32,635 nt of DNA from Chryseobacterium sp. (GTDB lineage: Bacteria > Bacteroidota > Bacteroidia > Flavobacteriales > Weeksellaceae). The position numbers and the translations under genes are program-made. Below the pieces are notes generated by a model. That model made no database searches. It was not told the origin of the DNA and saw nothing but the letters and a program-made list of their open reading frames with translations. Positions 9,967 through 17,813 of the stretch are shown here, piece by piece (position 1 is the stretch's first letter; each line of letters begins with the position of its first letter). The DNA is taken from the NCBI GenBank assembly GCA_015478785.1, contig JADMKO010000053.1, forward strand, positions 1 to 32,635, given 5' to 3'.

Positions 9967-10992
9967 ATGATTAAAAACGATTTATATTTACGGGCGTTAA
10001 AAGGAGAGACTGTAGAACGTCCTCCCGTTTGGATGATGCGTCAGGCAGGACGCTATCTTCCTGAGTTCATGGAAATTAGGAAAGAATATGATTTTTTTAC
10101 CCGCTGCCAAACTCCTGAACTGGCCTCAGAAATCACCGTACAACCGATCCGGAGATTTCCTCTGGATGCGGCCATTTTGTTTTCAGATATTCTCGTGGTA
10201 CCACAAGCGATGGGAATTGATTTTAAAATGAAAGAAAATATCGGTCCTTGGCTTGATGATCCAATTCGTACGGCGGAGCAGGTTCAGAACGTTATTGTTC
10301 CGGATGTAAATGATACTTTAGGCTACGTTTTTGATGCCATCGAACTTACTTTGAAAAAACTGGACAACGAAATTCCGCTGATCGGATTTGCCGGTTCTCC
10401 CTGGACAATCCTTTGTTATTGCGTTGAAGGAAAGGGCTCCAAAGCTTTTGATATTGCCAAATCTTTCTGCTTTCAACAGCCGGAAGCAGCACATCAGCTT
10501 TTACAGAAAATTACCGATACTACGATTGCTTACTTGAAAAGAAAGGTAGAAAAAGGCGTTTCAGCTGTTCAGATTTTTGACAGTTGGGGCGGAATGCTTT
10601 CACCGGAAGATTATCAGGAATTTTCATGGAAATATATCGACCAGATCGTTGAAGCTTTAAGCCCGCTTACTCATGTTGTGGTTTTCGGGAAAGGATGTTG
10701 GTTTGCGCTGGAAGAAATGAGCCGTTCCAAAGTATCCGCTTTGGGTGTCGACTGGACAGTTTCTCCGGAATTTGCAAGAAAAGCCACCGGAGGAAAAATG
10801 ACGCTGCAAGGGAATTTTGATCCTGCAAGATTGCATTCATCGCCCGAAATCATCAGAAAAATGGTTCATGAAATGATTAACAGATTTGGAAAAGACCAAT
10901 ATATTGTGAATTTAGGCCATGGAATATTGCCCAATATTCCTGTGGAAAATGCGGAAGCTTTCATCCGCGCCGTTACAGAATGGAAAGGATAA
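9967..10992 (+). CDS. hemE: Uroporphyrinogen decarboxylase
   Basis: [43 protein letters not shown]. Confidence 0.97.
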   Translation: MIKNDLYLRALKGETVERPPVWMMRQAGRYLPEFMEIRKEYDFFTRCQTPELASEITVQPIRRFPLDAAILFSDILVVPQAMGIDFKMKENIGPWLDDPIRTAEQVQNVIVPDVNDTLGYVFDAIELTLKKLDNEIPLIGFAGSPWTILCYCVEGKGSKAFDIAKSFCFQQPEAAHQLLQKITDTTIAYLKRKVEKGVSAVQIFDSWGGMLSPEDYQEFSWKYIDQIVEALSPLTHVVVFGKGCWFALEEMSRSKVSALGVDWTVSPEFARKATGGKMTLQGNFDPARLHSSPEIIRKMVHEMINRFGKDQYIVNLGHGILPNIPVENAEAFIRAVTEWKG

Positions 10993-10998
10993 AAAAGG

Positions 10999-11032
10999 AA
11001 ACCGTCTCAAAAAAACTTGAGGCGGTTTTTTA
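10999..11032. terminator. Rho-independent, probably bidirectional terminator between hemE and the OsmC-like gene
   Basis: AACCGTCTCAA-aaaaac-TTGAGGCGGTT stem (one G-T wobble) followed by TTTT; A-tract on the other side; the genes converge here. Confidence 0.85.
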
Positions 11033-11434
11033 TTTTCCGAATTTAAACCTCATCGTTTGTTTCAGATCGGGATGCAGGCTTTTTGCTACCGGACAGTTCT
11101 GAGCTGTGGTTACGATAAATGCTTTCTCATCATCAGAAAATTCACCCGGAAAATCAAAATAACAGATAATTTCCCCAATTCTTCTGGGTTCTGAAAGCAT
11201 GATTTTTTGAAGTTCACAAGTAGCTCCTTCGATGTTTAAATCCTGAGATTTCCCTAAAATGGCAATTGTGGTGAGTGCACATTCTGCCAAAGATGTGGCA
11301 CATAAATCCGTCGGAGAGAATTTCTCGCCTTTCCCGTGGTTATCGGTGGGCGCATCCGTCATCATCACAGTTCCGCTTTGCAGATGTTCCGCTTCACATC
11401 TGAGATCTCCAATATATTTTATTTTTGATGTCAT
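11030..11434 (-). CDS. OsmC/Ohr-family peroxiredoxin-like protein
   Basis: 134 aa with two conserved Cys contexts (SLAECALTTIAI and TAQNCPVAKSLHPDL). Confidence 0.88.
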   Translation of the reverse strand: MTSKIKYIGDLRCEAEHLQSGTVMMTDAPTDNHGKGEKFSPTDLCATSLAECALTTIAILGKSQDLNIEGATCELQKIMLSEPRRIGEIICYFDFPGEFSDDEKAFIVTTAQNCPVAKSLHPDLKQTMRFKFGK

Positions 11435-11453
11435 ATTTTAGATTTTAATTTAT

Positions 11454-12302
11454 TTAGAAATTAAATATTCTTTTCGCCTGATTGTATGCACTTTCAAAAT
11501 TGAGAAGGTGAAGACGATGCGGAATTTTTTCTGAAGCCATAAAATTAATCACCTGTTCTGTCGGCATATTTCCAACCAGTTCGTCCTTCGCCATCGGGCA
11601 ACCGCCTATTCCTTTTATTGCGCTGTCAAAACTTCTGCATCCGCTGTCGTAAGCCGCTTTCAGTTTCCCATAGCTGTCTTCATACCGGTTGTGAAAATGG
11701 GCGCCAAAGATAATTTCCGGATATTTAGGAGGAATTTCTTCAAAAATCCGGGTGATCAGATCCGGCGTTGCGACTCCCGTTGTATCAGAAAGCAAAATAT
11801 TCCGAATGCCTATTTCACTAAAACGCTGTGCCCAATATCCAACCTCTTCCAGACTCCACATTTCTCCATACGGATTCCCAAAAGCCATTGAGAAATAGAC
11901 ATTTAAGGCTTTATTCTGACTTTTGGCCAATTCAAAAATCTCTAATATTTCATTAAAAGCTTCTTCTCTCTTTTTATTGGTATTACGGTATTGAAAAGTT
12001 TCAGAGATAGAAAACGGAAAGCCCAGAATATCGACATTGTCGTGTTTCAAAGCCAGTTCGGCACCCAAAACATTTGCCACTATAACCGACAATTTCGTAG
12101 AGGAAAGTGATTTATCAATATGATCCAGAACTTCGCCACTGTCAGCCATTTGAGGAATTGCTTTCGGGGAAACGAAACTTCCACAATCCAGGACATCAAA
12201 ATTCACTTCCATCAGCGCATTGATGTAATCAATTTTTGTTTGCGTCGGGATCATTTCGCCCCAACCTTGCATCGCATCCCGCGGACATTCGGTGAGAAAC
12301 AT
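11454..12302 (-). CDS. Hydroxymethylglutaryl-CoA lyase-like DRE-TIM metallolyase
   Basis: ECPRDAMQGW N-terminus, GAHFHNRYEDSYGKLKAAYDSGCRSFDSAIKGIGGCPMAKDELVGNMPTE. Confidence 0.87.
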   Translation of the reverse strand: MFLTECPRDAMQGWGEMIPTQTKIDYINALMEVNFDVLDCGSFVSPKAIPQMADSGEVLDHIDKSLSSTKLSVIVANVLGAELALKHDNVDILGFPFSISETFQYRNTNKKREEAFNEILEIFELAKSQNKALNVYFSMAFGNPYGEMWSLEEVGYWAQRFSEIGIRNILLSDTTGVATPDLITRIFEEIPPKYPEIIFGAHFHNRYEDSYGKLKAAYDSGCRSFDSAIKGIGGCPMAKDELVGNMPTEQVINFMASEKIPHRLHLLNFESAYNQAKRIFNF

Positions 12303-12321
12303 TTTAAAATTTTTGGTTGTT

Positions 12322-12329
12322 CAAATATA
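12322..12329 (-). promoter_or_regulatory. -7 element TATATTTG for the HMG-CoA lyase/OsmC-like operon
   Basis: CAAATATA on + reads TATATTTG on -, 19 nt upstream of the start codon. A TTTC at -33-like spacing (12349-12352) is a weak second element. Confidence 0.5.
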
Positions 12330-12457
12330 AGTTTTTTGATCGGAAGCCGAAAACACGCTTTATTGATGATTCTAAAATGAAAGTAAAATTCGTTTATTAT
12401 TTGTGAAACATAGGAAATGTAGAGTCAAATCTCTTTTCCCGTTTCCGACTGAAACCG

Positions 12458-12465
12458 TATCTTTG
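12458..12465 (+). promoter_or_regulatory. -7 element TATCTTTG for pepT
   Basis: TAnnTTTG match 22 nt upstream of the pepT ATG; TTTC at 12435-12438 gives a 19-bp spacer. Confidence 0.55.
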
Positions 12466-12487
12466 TTACAATCAAATATCCTACAAA

Positions 12488-13747
12488 ATGCAGACAATAG
12501 AATTCAATCTGGAATGGAAGTTAAAACTTCAGAACCGTTTCCTGAATTACGTAAAAATATATTCTACCAGTGATCCTGAGAGCGAAAGCACGCCTTCCAC
12601 AGCACAACAGTGGAATATTGCCAAATATATTTTTGAAGAACTTCAAAACTTAGGATTGGAAAACGTAGAACTGGACGGCAATGGTTATATTTATGCATTT
12701 ATTCCTTCCAATCTGGAAAATGATGACGAACCTACCATTGGATTTATTGCGCATTATGATACTTCTCCTGATTTTAACGGTGAAAATGTAAAACCGCAGA
12801 TTTGGGACGATTATGACGGTGGCGATCTTGTTTTGAATAAAGAAACCGGATTCACTCTTTCTCCTTCCAAGTTTGAAAATCTGAAACAATATGTTGGGAG
12901 AACCCTGATTACCACTGACGGAACCACACTTTTGGGAGCTGATGATAAAGCTGGAGTTGCAGAAATTGTAACAGCAGCAGAATACCTTTTGGCACATCCG
13001 GAAATAAAACACGGAAGAATTGCCATTGGTTTTACACCGGATGAGGAAATCGGAAGAGGCGCCCATAAATTTGACGTAGAAAAATTCGGTGCTGAATGGG
13101 CTTATACGATGGACGGCAGCGAGGCCGGCGAACTGGAATACGAAAATTTCAATGCTGCAGGTGCCGTGGTGAAAATTCATGGTTTGAGCGTACACCCTGG
13201 ATATGCGTTCGGCAAAATGGTGAATGCAGGCCTTTTGGCTGCAGAATTTGCGAACATGCTTCCACCAAATGAAACACCTTCTACCACAAAAGGTTACGAA
13301 GGCTTTTATCATCTGACCGAACTTCAAGCCAATGTTTCTGAAGCCAAACTTCAGTACATTATTCGTGATCATGATGCAGAAAAATTTGAAGCCAGAAAAC
13401 AATTGATGGTCAGCAAAGTTGAAGAACTGAACGAAAAACACGGTTCTGGAACTGCCGAAATTGAAATCAAAGAACAATACCGCAATATGAAGCAGCAGTT
13501 TGAAGGAAAAATGCACATCATTGATATTGCAGCACAAGCGATGCGGGACGCCAATGTAGAGCCGAAAATAAAAGCCATCCGCGGTGGAACTGACGGTGCA
13601 CAACTTTCTTACATGGGACTTCCCTGCCCTAATATTTTTGCGGGAGGAATGAATTTCCACGGACCTTATGAATATGTTGCTTTGGAAACTATGGAGAAAG
13701 CAGTAAAAGTAATTATCAATATTGCCAAAGCAGTAAAGAAAAAATAA
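12488..13747 (+). CDS. pepT: Peptidase T (tripeptide aminopeptidase, M20B)
   Basis: GFIAHYDTSPDFNG, TLLGADDKAGVAEI, GFTPDEEIGRGAHKFD, IRGGTDGAQLSYMGLPCPNIFAGG. Confidence 0.96.
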   Translation: MQTIEFNLEWKLKLQNRFLNYVKIYSTSDPESESTPSTAQQWNIAKYIFEELQNLGLENVELDGNGYIYAFIPSNLENDDEPTIGFIAHYDTSPDFNGENVKPQIWDDYDGGDLVLNKETGFTLSPSKFENLKQYVGRTLITTDGTTLLGADDKAGVAEIVTAAEYLLAHPEIKHGRIAIGFTPDEEIGRGAHKFDVEKFGAEWAYTMDGSEAGELEYENFNAAGAVVKIHGLSVHPGYAFGKMVNAGLLAAEFANMLPPNETPSTTKGYEGFYHLTELQANVSEAKLQYIIRDHDAEKFEARKQLMVSKVEELNEKHGSGTAEIEIKEQYRNMKQQFEGKMHIIDIAAQAMRDANVEPKIKAIRGGTDGAQLSYMGLPCPNIFAGGMNFHGPYEYVALETMEKAVKVIINIAKAVKKK

Positions 13748-13862
13748 CAGCCATTTTGTCATTTCATTTTTGTTGGAATGATATTGATGCAGCTATATAA
13801 GACTTTAACATCCTTTTTAAAAAGACAGAATTAATTTATTTTTAAACTAAAATCGAAATATT

Positions 13863-14273
13863 ATGTATCCAGAAGATTTAGTAATGCCGATGAAGGCTGA
13901 ACTTACCGATAAAGGTTTCCAAGACCTTACAACTCCTGAAGAAGTAAGCAGTGCAATAAAGAAAGAAGGAACCACGCTGGTGATGGTGAATTCCGTGTGC
14001 GGATGCGCCGCTGGTGCAGCCAGGCCAGGCGTTGTTTTTTCACTTACAGGAGATAAAAAACCGGATCATCTTGTCACCGTGTTTGCAGGATATGATGGCG
14101 ATGCTGTAGCTGAAGCAAGAAAATATATGGCTCCTTTTCCTCCGAGCTCTCCAAGTATCGCACTTTTCAAGGACGGCGAACTGGTGCACATGTTGGAAAG
14201 ACACCATATTGAAGGAAATCCTGCAGGTGCAATTGCTGCAAACCTTCAGGCTGCTTATAACGAATATTGCTAA
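13863..14273 (+). CDS. Bacilliredoxin, BrxA/BrxB (YphP/YqiW) family
   Basis: 136 aa; signature VNSVCGCAAGAARPG with a CGC redox motif; PPSSPSIALFKDGELVHMLERHHIEG. Confidence 0.92.
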   Translation: MYPEDLVMPMKAELTDKGFQDLTTPEEVSSAIKKEGTTLVMVNSVCGCAAGAARPGVVFSLTGDKKPDHLVTVFAGYDGDAVAEARKYMAPFPPSSPSIALFKDGELVHMLERHHIEGNPAGAIAANLQAAYNEYC

Positions 14274-14294
14274 AATTTAACATTTAGTAGATCT

Positions 14295-14327
14295 AATTCC
14301 GTTCAGAGTCTGAGCGGAATTTTTTTG
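14295..14327 (+). terminator. Rho-independent terminator after the bacilliredoxin gene
   Basis: ATTCCGTTCA-gagtc-TGAGCGGAAT (one wobble) followed by a T-tract. Confidence 0.85.
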
Positions 14328-14354
14328 TTTTTCTGGAACGAATTACTATTTTTG
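14324..14354 (+). promoter_or_regulatory. Promoter of the GH3-family gene: TTTG (14324-14327), 19-bp spacer, TATTTTTG (14347-14354)
   Basis: Both Bacteroidota elements at expected spacing; ATG at 14361 begins 6 nt after the -7 box. Confidence 0.6.
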
Positions 14355-14360
14355 CTTTCG

Positions 14361-15881
14361 ATGGCGAACAAACCTTTTTTTAATTCTTTAGTCAACTGGT
14401 TTATTAAACAAAGGATCAGTCAGATTCAGAATTTTATCAATGAGCCGATCAACACTCAGAACGGAATTCTTTTTTCGCAACTGTTTCATGCAGAAACCAC
14501 AGAGTACGGGAAAATTCACGGCTTCAGCTCCATTTCTTCGTATCAGGATTTCAAAAATAGGGTTCCCATCACAACGTATGAAGATTTCGAACCTTATATT
14601 GAAAGAGCAAGGAAAGGCGAAAAAGATGTATTCTGGCCCGGACAAATTCGCCATTTTGCCAAATCCTCCGGAACGACGAATGCAAAAAGTAAGTACATCC
14701 CTATTACAGACGATAGCCTGAACGATTGCCATTTCAAAGCCGGCAAAGATTTAATTTCTATTTACGCCAATAATCATCCTGATAATCTGCTTTTTTCCAA
14801 CAAAAACCTCCGTTTGGGCGGAAGTGCAGAAATGTATGAACAATTCAACACCAAATTTGGCGATCTTTCAGCAATATTGATTGACAACCTTCCTTTTTGG
14901 GTAGAACTTACCACCGTTCCCAGCAGAAAAGTTTCGTTGATGTCGGAATGGGAAAGAAAGCTGCAGGCAATCGTTTCAGAAGTAAAAAATGAAGATGTCG
15001 GCAGTCTTACCGGAGTTCCGAGCTGGATGATGGTACTGTTGCAAAGAGTACTGAAAGAAACCGGTGTAGGTACTATTTCGGAAATCTGGCCTCATTTGGA
15101 AGTGTTTTTTCACGGCGGGATCAGTTTCAAACCTTACAGGGAACAATATCGGGAAGTTATTGGAAAAGACATCAATTATTACGAAATATACAATGCTTCT
15201 GAAGGCTTTTTCGGAATACAGGACCGAAGCGACAGCGATGAAATGCTGCTAATGCTGGATTATGGTATTTTCTATGAATTTATTCCAATGGATACTTTCG
15301 GAAAGGCGGAACCGAATGCTATTCCGCTGGAAGAAGTACAAAAGGGAGTGAACTATGCCGTTGTGCTGACAACCAACGGTGGATTGTGGCGTTACCTAAT
15401 TGGCGATACAGTGATCTTTACTTCCCTGGATCCTTTCAGAATAAAAATCTCAGGACGAACTAAACATTACATCAATGCTTTCGGCGAAGAACTGATGATC
15501 GGGAATGTAGAAACGGCAATTACACAAGCGTGTCAGGCCAGCAACGCAAGTGTTGGTGATTTTACAGGAGCTCCGGTTTTTATGAAAGGAAATGAAAGCG
15601 GCGCGCACGAATGGATTTTTGAATTTAATAAATTCCCATCCGATCTTGATCTTTTCGTTGATACTTTTGATAATTGCCTGAAATCTATTAATTCCGATTA
15701 TGAAGCCAAACGTTACAATAATATGACCCTAAAAAGACCGATTGTACATTGTGCAAAGCCCAATCTTTTTTATCACTGGATGGAATCCCGGGGCAAATTG
15801 GGCGGACAGAATAAAGTTCCGAGACTCAGCAATGACAGGGAATATATTGATCCGCTTCTGGAACTCAATCAGAATCTTTAG
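14361..15881 (+). CDS. GH3 auxin-responsive-promoter-family protein (ANL-like acyl-adenylating enzyme)
   Basis: Start moved from the track's 14325 to MANKPFFNSLVNWFIKQRISQ. Motifs: KSSGTTNAKSKYIPIT, YNASEGFFGIQD, GLWRYLIGDTVIFTSLDPFRIKISGRTKHYINAFGEELM. Confidence 0.9.
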   Translation: MANKPFFNSLVNWFIKQRISQIQNFINEPINTQNGILFSQLFHAETTEYGKIHGFSSISSYQDFKNRVPITTYEDFEPYIERARKGEKDVFWPGQIRHFAKSSGTTNAKSKYIPITDDSLNDCHFKAGKDLISIYANNHPDNLLFSNKNLRLGGSAEMYEQFNTKFGDLSAILIDNLPFWVELTTVPSRKVSLMSEWERKLQAIVSEVKNEDVGSLTGVPSWMMVLLQRVLKETGVGTISEIWPHLEVFFHGGISFKPYREQYREVIGKDINYYEIYNASEGFFGIQDRSDSDEMLLMLDYGIFYEFIPMDTFGKAEPNAIPLEEVQKGVNYAVVLTTNGGLWRYLIGDTVIFTSLDPFRIKISGRTKHYINAFGEELMIGNVETAITQACQASNASVGDFTGAPVFMKGNESGAHEWIFEFNKFPSDLDLFVDTFDNCLKSINSDYEAKRYNNMTLKRPIVHCAKPNLFYHWMESRGKLGGQNKVPRLSNDREYIDPLLELNQNL

Positions 15882-16098
15882 TTAAATGACGACCTTTTTT
15901 CTTTAAAGAATCAGAAAGAAGGGTTTTCGGTTTCGTCAAAACTGAAGAAGACGCACCGACAGAAAAGGAATCGATTGCCACGGTATCATAAGGCGCAGGA
16001 AGATCTGCATTAGTTTCCGGTTGCGATTTTCGGTTGCTTTTCTCACAGGAATATATCATAAAAAGAATCAACAAAAAGAAAATGACTTTCAATCTCAT
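15865..16098 (-). CDS. Small putative lipoprotein of unknown function
   Basis: 77 aa; hydrophobic signal with lipobox-like FMIYSC; ATGA overlap with the upstream EEP gene; 17-bp convergent overlap with the GH3 gene. Confidence 0.65.
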   Translation of the reverse strand: MRLKVIFFLLILFMIYSCEKSNRKSQPETNADLPAPYDTVAIDSFSVGASSSVLTKPKTLLSDSLKKKGRHLTKDSD

Positions 16099-17078
16099 GG
16101 ATTTTTGATTTTAAATTCTGCAATAACAGGATAATGGTCTGAAAGCTTTACAGAACGGTCGATTTGGTAACTGACCGGTTGCAAACTTTCTGACGCAAAG
16201 ATATAATCTATTCTTATCGGAATTTTATAATCATGAAAACTGGTACCGTTTCCGTTTCCAACAGCCACGAAAATATCCTGTAATCCGCCTGAAAGTTGGT
16301 AATATTCATAAGAATTCGGAACTGCATTAAAATCTCCGGTCAAAATGACAGGATAAGGCGAATTCTGAATCACTTCCCGAATTTTTTCTACCTCGTCCTG
16401 ATGCCTTTTGAAATTCGGAATCAGCTGTTTCAAAATATATTTTGATTTGGCTTTATTTTCTTCAAAATCATCTGCCGGTTTTACTTTCTGTTTCTCAAAA
16501 GAAAAAGGATGCAGATACACGGTTATAAAACGGATGGTTTGTCCTTTAATTTTAATATCTGCAAAAAGTGCACTTCCCGGATAAGAATCCATTTCGATAT
16601 TTCCATGACGGAGAATTTCTGATTTAGAAGTCACAGCCACAATATTATGATGGGCTGAATAGTCATATCCATTCACAGGAAACTCACCGCCAAATTCCTG
16701 AACTAAAATCACATCAGCATCCTGAGCTTTAAGATAATTCCGAGTTTCAATTAACCCGTAATCTGTTCCTTTTACATTGAGTGTGAGTACTTTCAGGTTT
16801 CCATTTTCTGTTTTTTCACTTGTAAAATTCATCCATCTTTTGGCCGGTTGTAAAAGAAAAAGCGTAAAAAATAAGAACAAAAAAGCCCTTTTTTTCCAGC
16901 TGATAATCCATACGATACACATTAAAAGATGAAGAATAAACAACCCGGGAAATGCCAGTGACAGCAGATTGAGATAAGGAAAAATTCGTGGCGGAACGTA
17001 GGCATTCAACATGGTTCCGAAAAGCAACAGCACCACTGCAAGATGACCAAACATCAACATTGCCCGGAAAATCCTCAT
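16095..17078 (-). CDS. Membrane-anchored endonuclease/exonuclease/phosphatase (EEP) family protein
   Basis: N-terminal TM segments, then EEP motifs LTLNVKG, LVQEF, ILTGDFNAVP, RIDYIFAS, LSDHYPVIAEF. Confidence 0.9.
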   Translation of the reverse strand: MRIFRAMLMFGHLAVVLLLFGTMLNAYVPPRIFPYLNLLSLAFPGLFILHLLMCIVWIISWKKRAFLFLFFTLFLLQPAKRWMNFTSEKTENGNLKVLTLNVKGTDYGLIETRNYLKAQDADVILVQEFGGEFPVNGYDYSAHHNIVAVTSKSEILRHGNIEMDSYPGSALFADIKIKGQTIRFITVYLHPFSFEKQKVKPADDFEENKAKSKYILKQLIPNFKRHQDEVEKIREVIQNSPYPVILTGDFNAVPNSYEYYQLSGGLQDIFVAVGNGNGTSFHDYKIPIRIDYIFASESLQPVSYQIDRSVKLSDHYPVIAEFKIKNP

Positions 17079-17806
17079 CTGAATCTGTTAAAATTTTGCT
17101 TGTTCTTCCAGTTTCTTATCCAGAGAAATCCGATCAATGCGCCGCCAAGATGAGCAAAATGGGCAATATTATCGCCTTCAAACTGCCTGAATCCTAAGAA
17201 TAACGATCCTAAAATAATGACGGGCAAAAGATATTTTGCTTTCACCGGAAAAGGGATGAACATGAAAAAGAGCTCCGCATTGGGAAACAATATCGCAAAT
17301 GCCGTAACCACTCCGAAGATAGCGCCTGAAGCTCCCACCATGGGTGTAGAAAGCAAATTAAAAAGATGTTGCTCTGCGCCGGAAAGTGAATTATAATAGG
17401 CTGGATTAAAATTAAAAAAATCGGCATTGGCAAAAATCGCTGCCGGATTGATTCCCGATTCCAATAATGCATTTGCCGCTTCCTGAACCAGAAAATAATT
17501 CCAGATATTGTAGATGACAAAGGAACCAAGGCCACAAATCAGGTAAAAACTTATAAACTTCCGGTCTCCAAGAACTTTTTCCAAAACAGGACCGAAACTC
17601 AGTAAAGTGAACATGTTGAACAGCAAATGCATCCAGCCACCATGAGCAAACATATGGGTAATGATCTGCCATATTTTAAAACTTTGGGAAAAAGGATAAT
17701 AAGCCGCCAAATGATACATCAAATTCGGCAACATAAAAGAAAGCAAAAAAACAATTACATTGATAATGATGATTGTTTTCGTAACAGGAGTGATATTTTG
17801 AAACAT
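17075..17806 (-). CDS. Rhomboid family intramembrane serine protease
   Basis: HLLFNMFTL, GASGAIFG (catalytic Ser) and AHFAHLGGALIG (catalytic His). Start set to MFQNITPV (17806) because the track start overlaps mutL. Confidence 0.92.
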   Translation of the reverse strand: MFQNITPVTKTIIIINVIVFLLSFMLPNLMYHLAAYYPFSQSFKIWQIITHMFAHGGWMHLLFNMFTLLSFGPVLEKVLGDRKFISFYLICGLGSFVIYNIWNYFLVQEAANALLESGINPAAIFANADFFNFNPAYYNSLSGAEQHLFNLLSTPMVGASGAIFGVVTAFAILFPNAELFFMFIPFPVKAKYLLPVIILGSLFLGFRQFEGDNIAHFAHLGGALIGFLWIRNWKNKQNFNRFR

Positions 17807-17813
17807 ATTTTTT

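Noticed and set aside
12650-13762. 370-aa ORF antisense to pepT
   Set aside because: Phe/Cys/Ser/His-rich translation with no recognisable domain; exact shadow of a confidently identified pepT. Typical reverse-frame artefact.
13813-13824. Perfect palindrome CTTTTTAAAAAG upstream of the bacilliredoxin gene
   Set aside because: Simple A/T palindrome in an AT-rich spacer; likely by chance and no second copy noticed.
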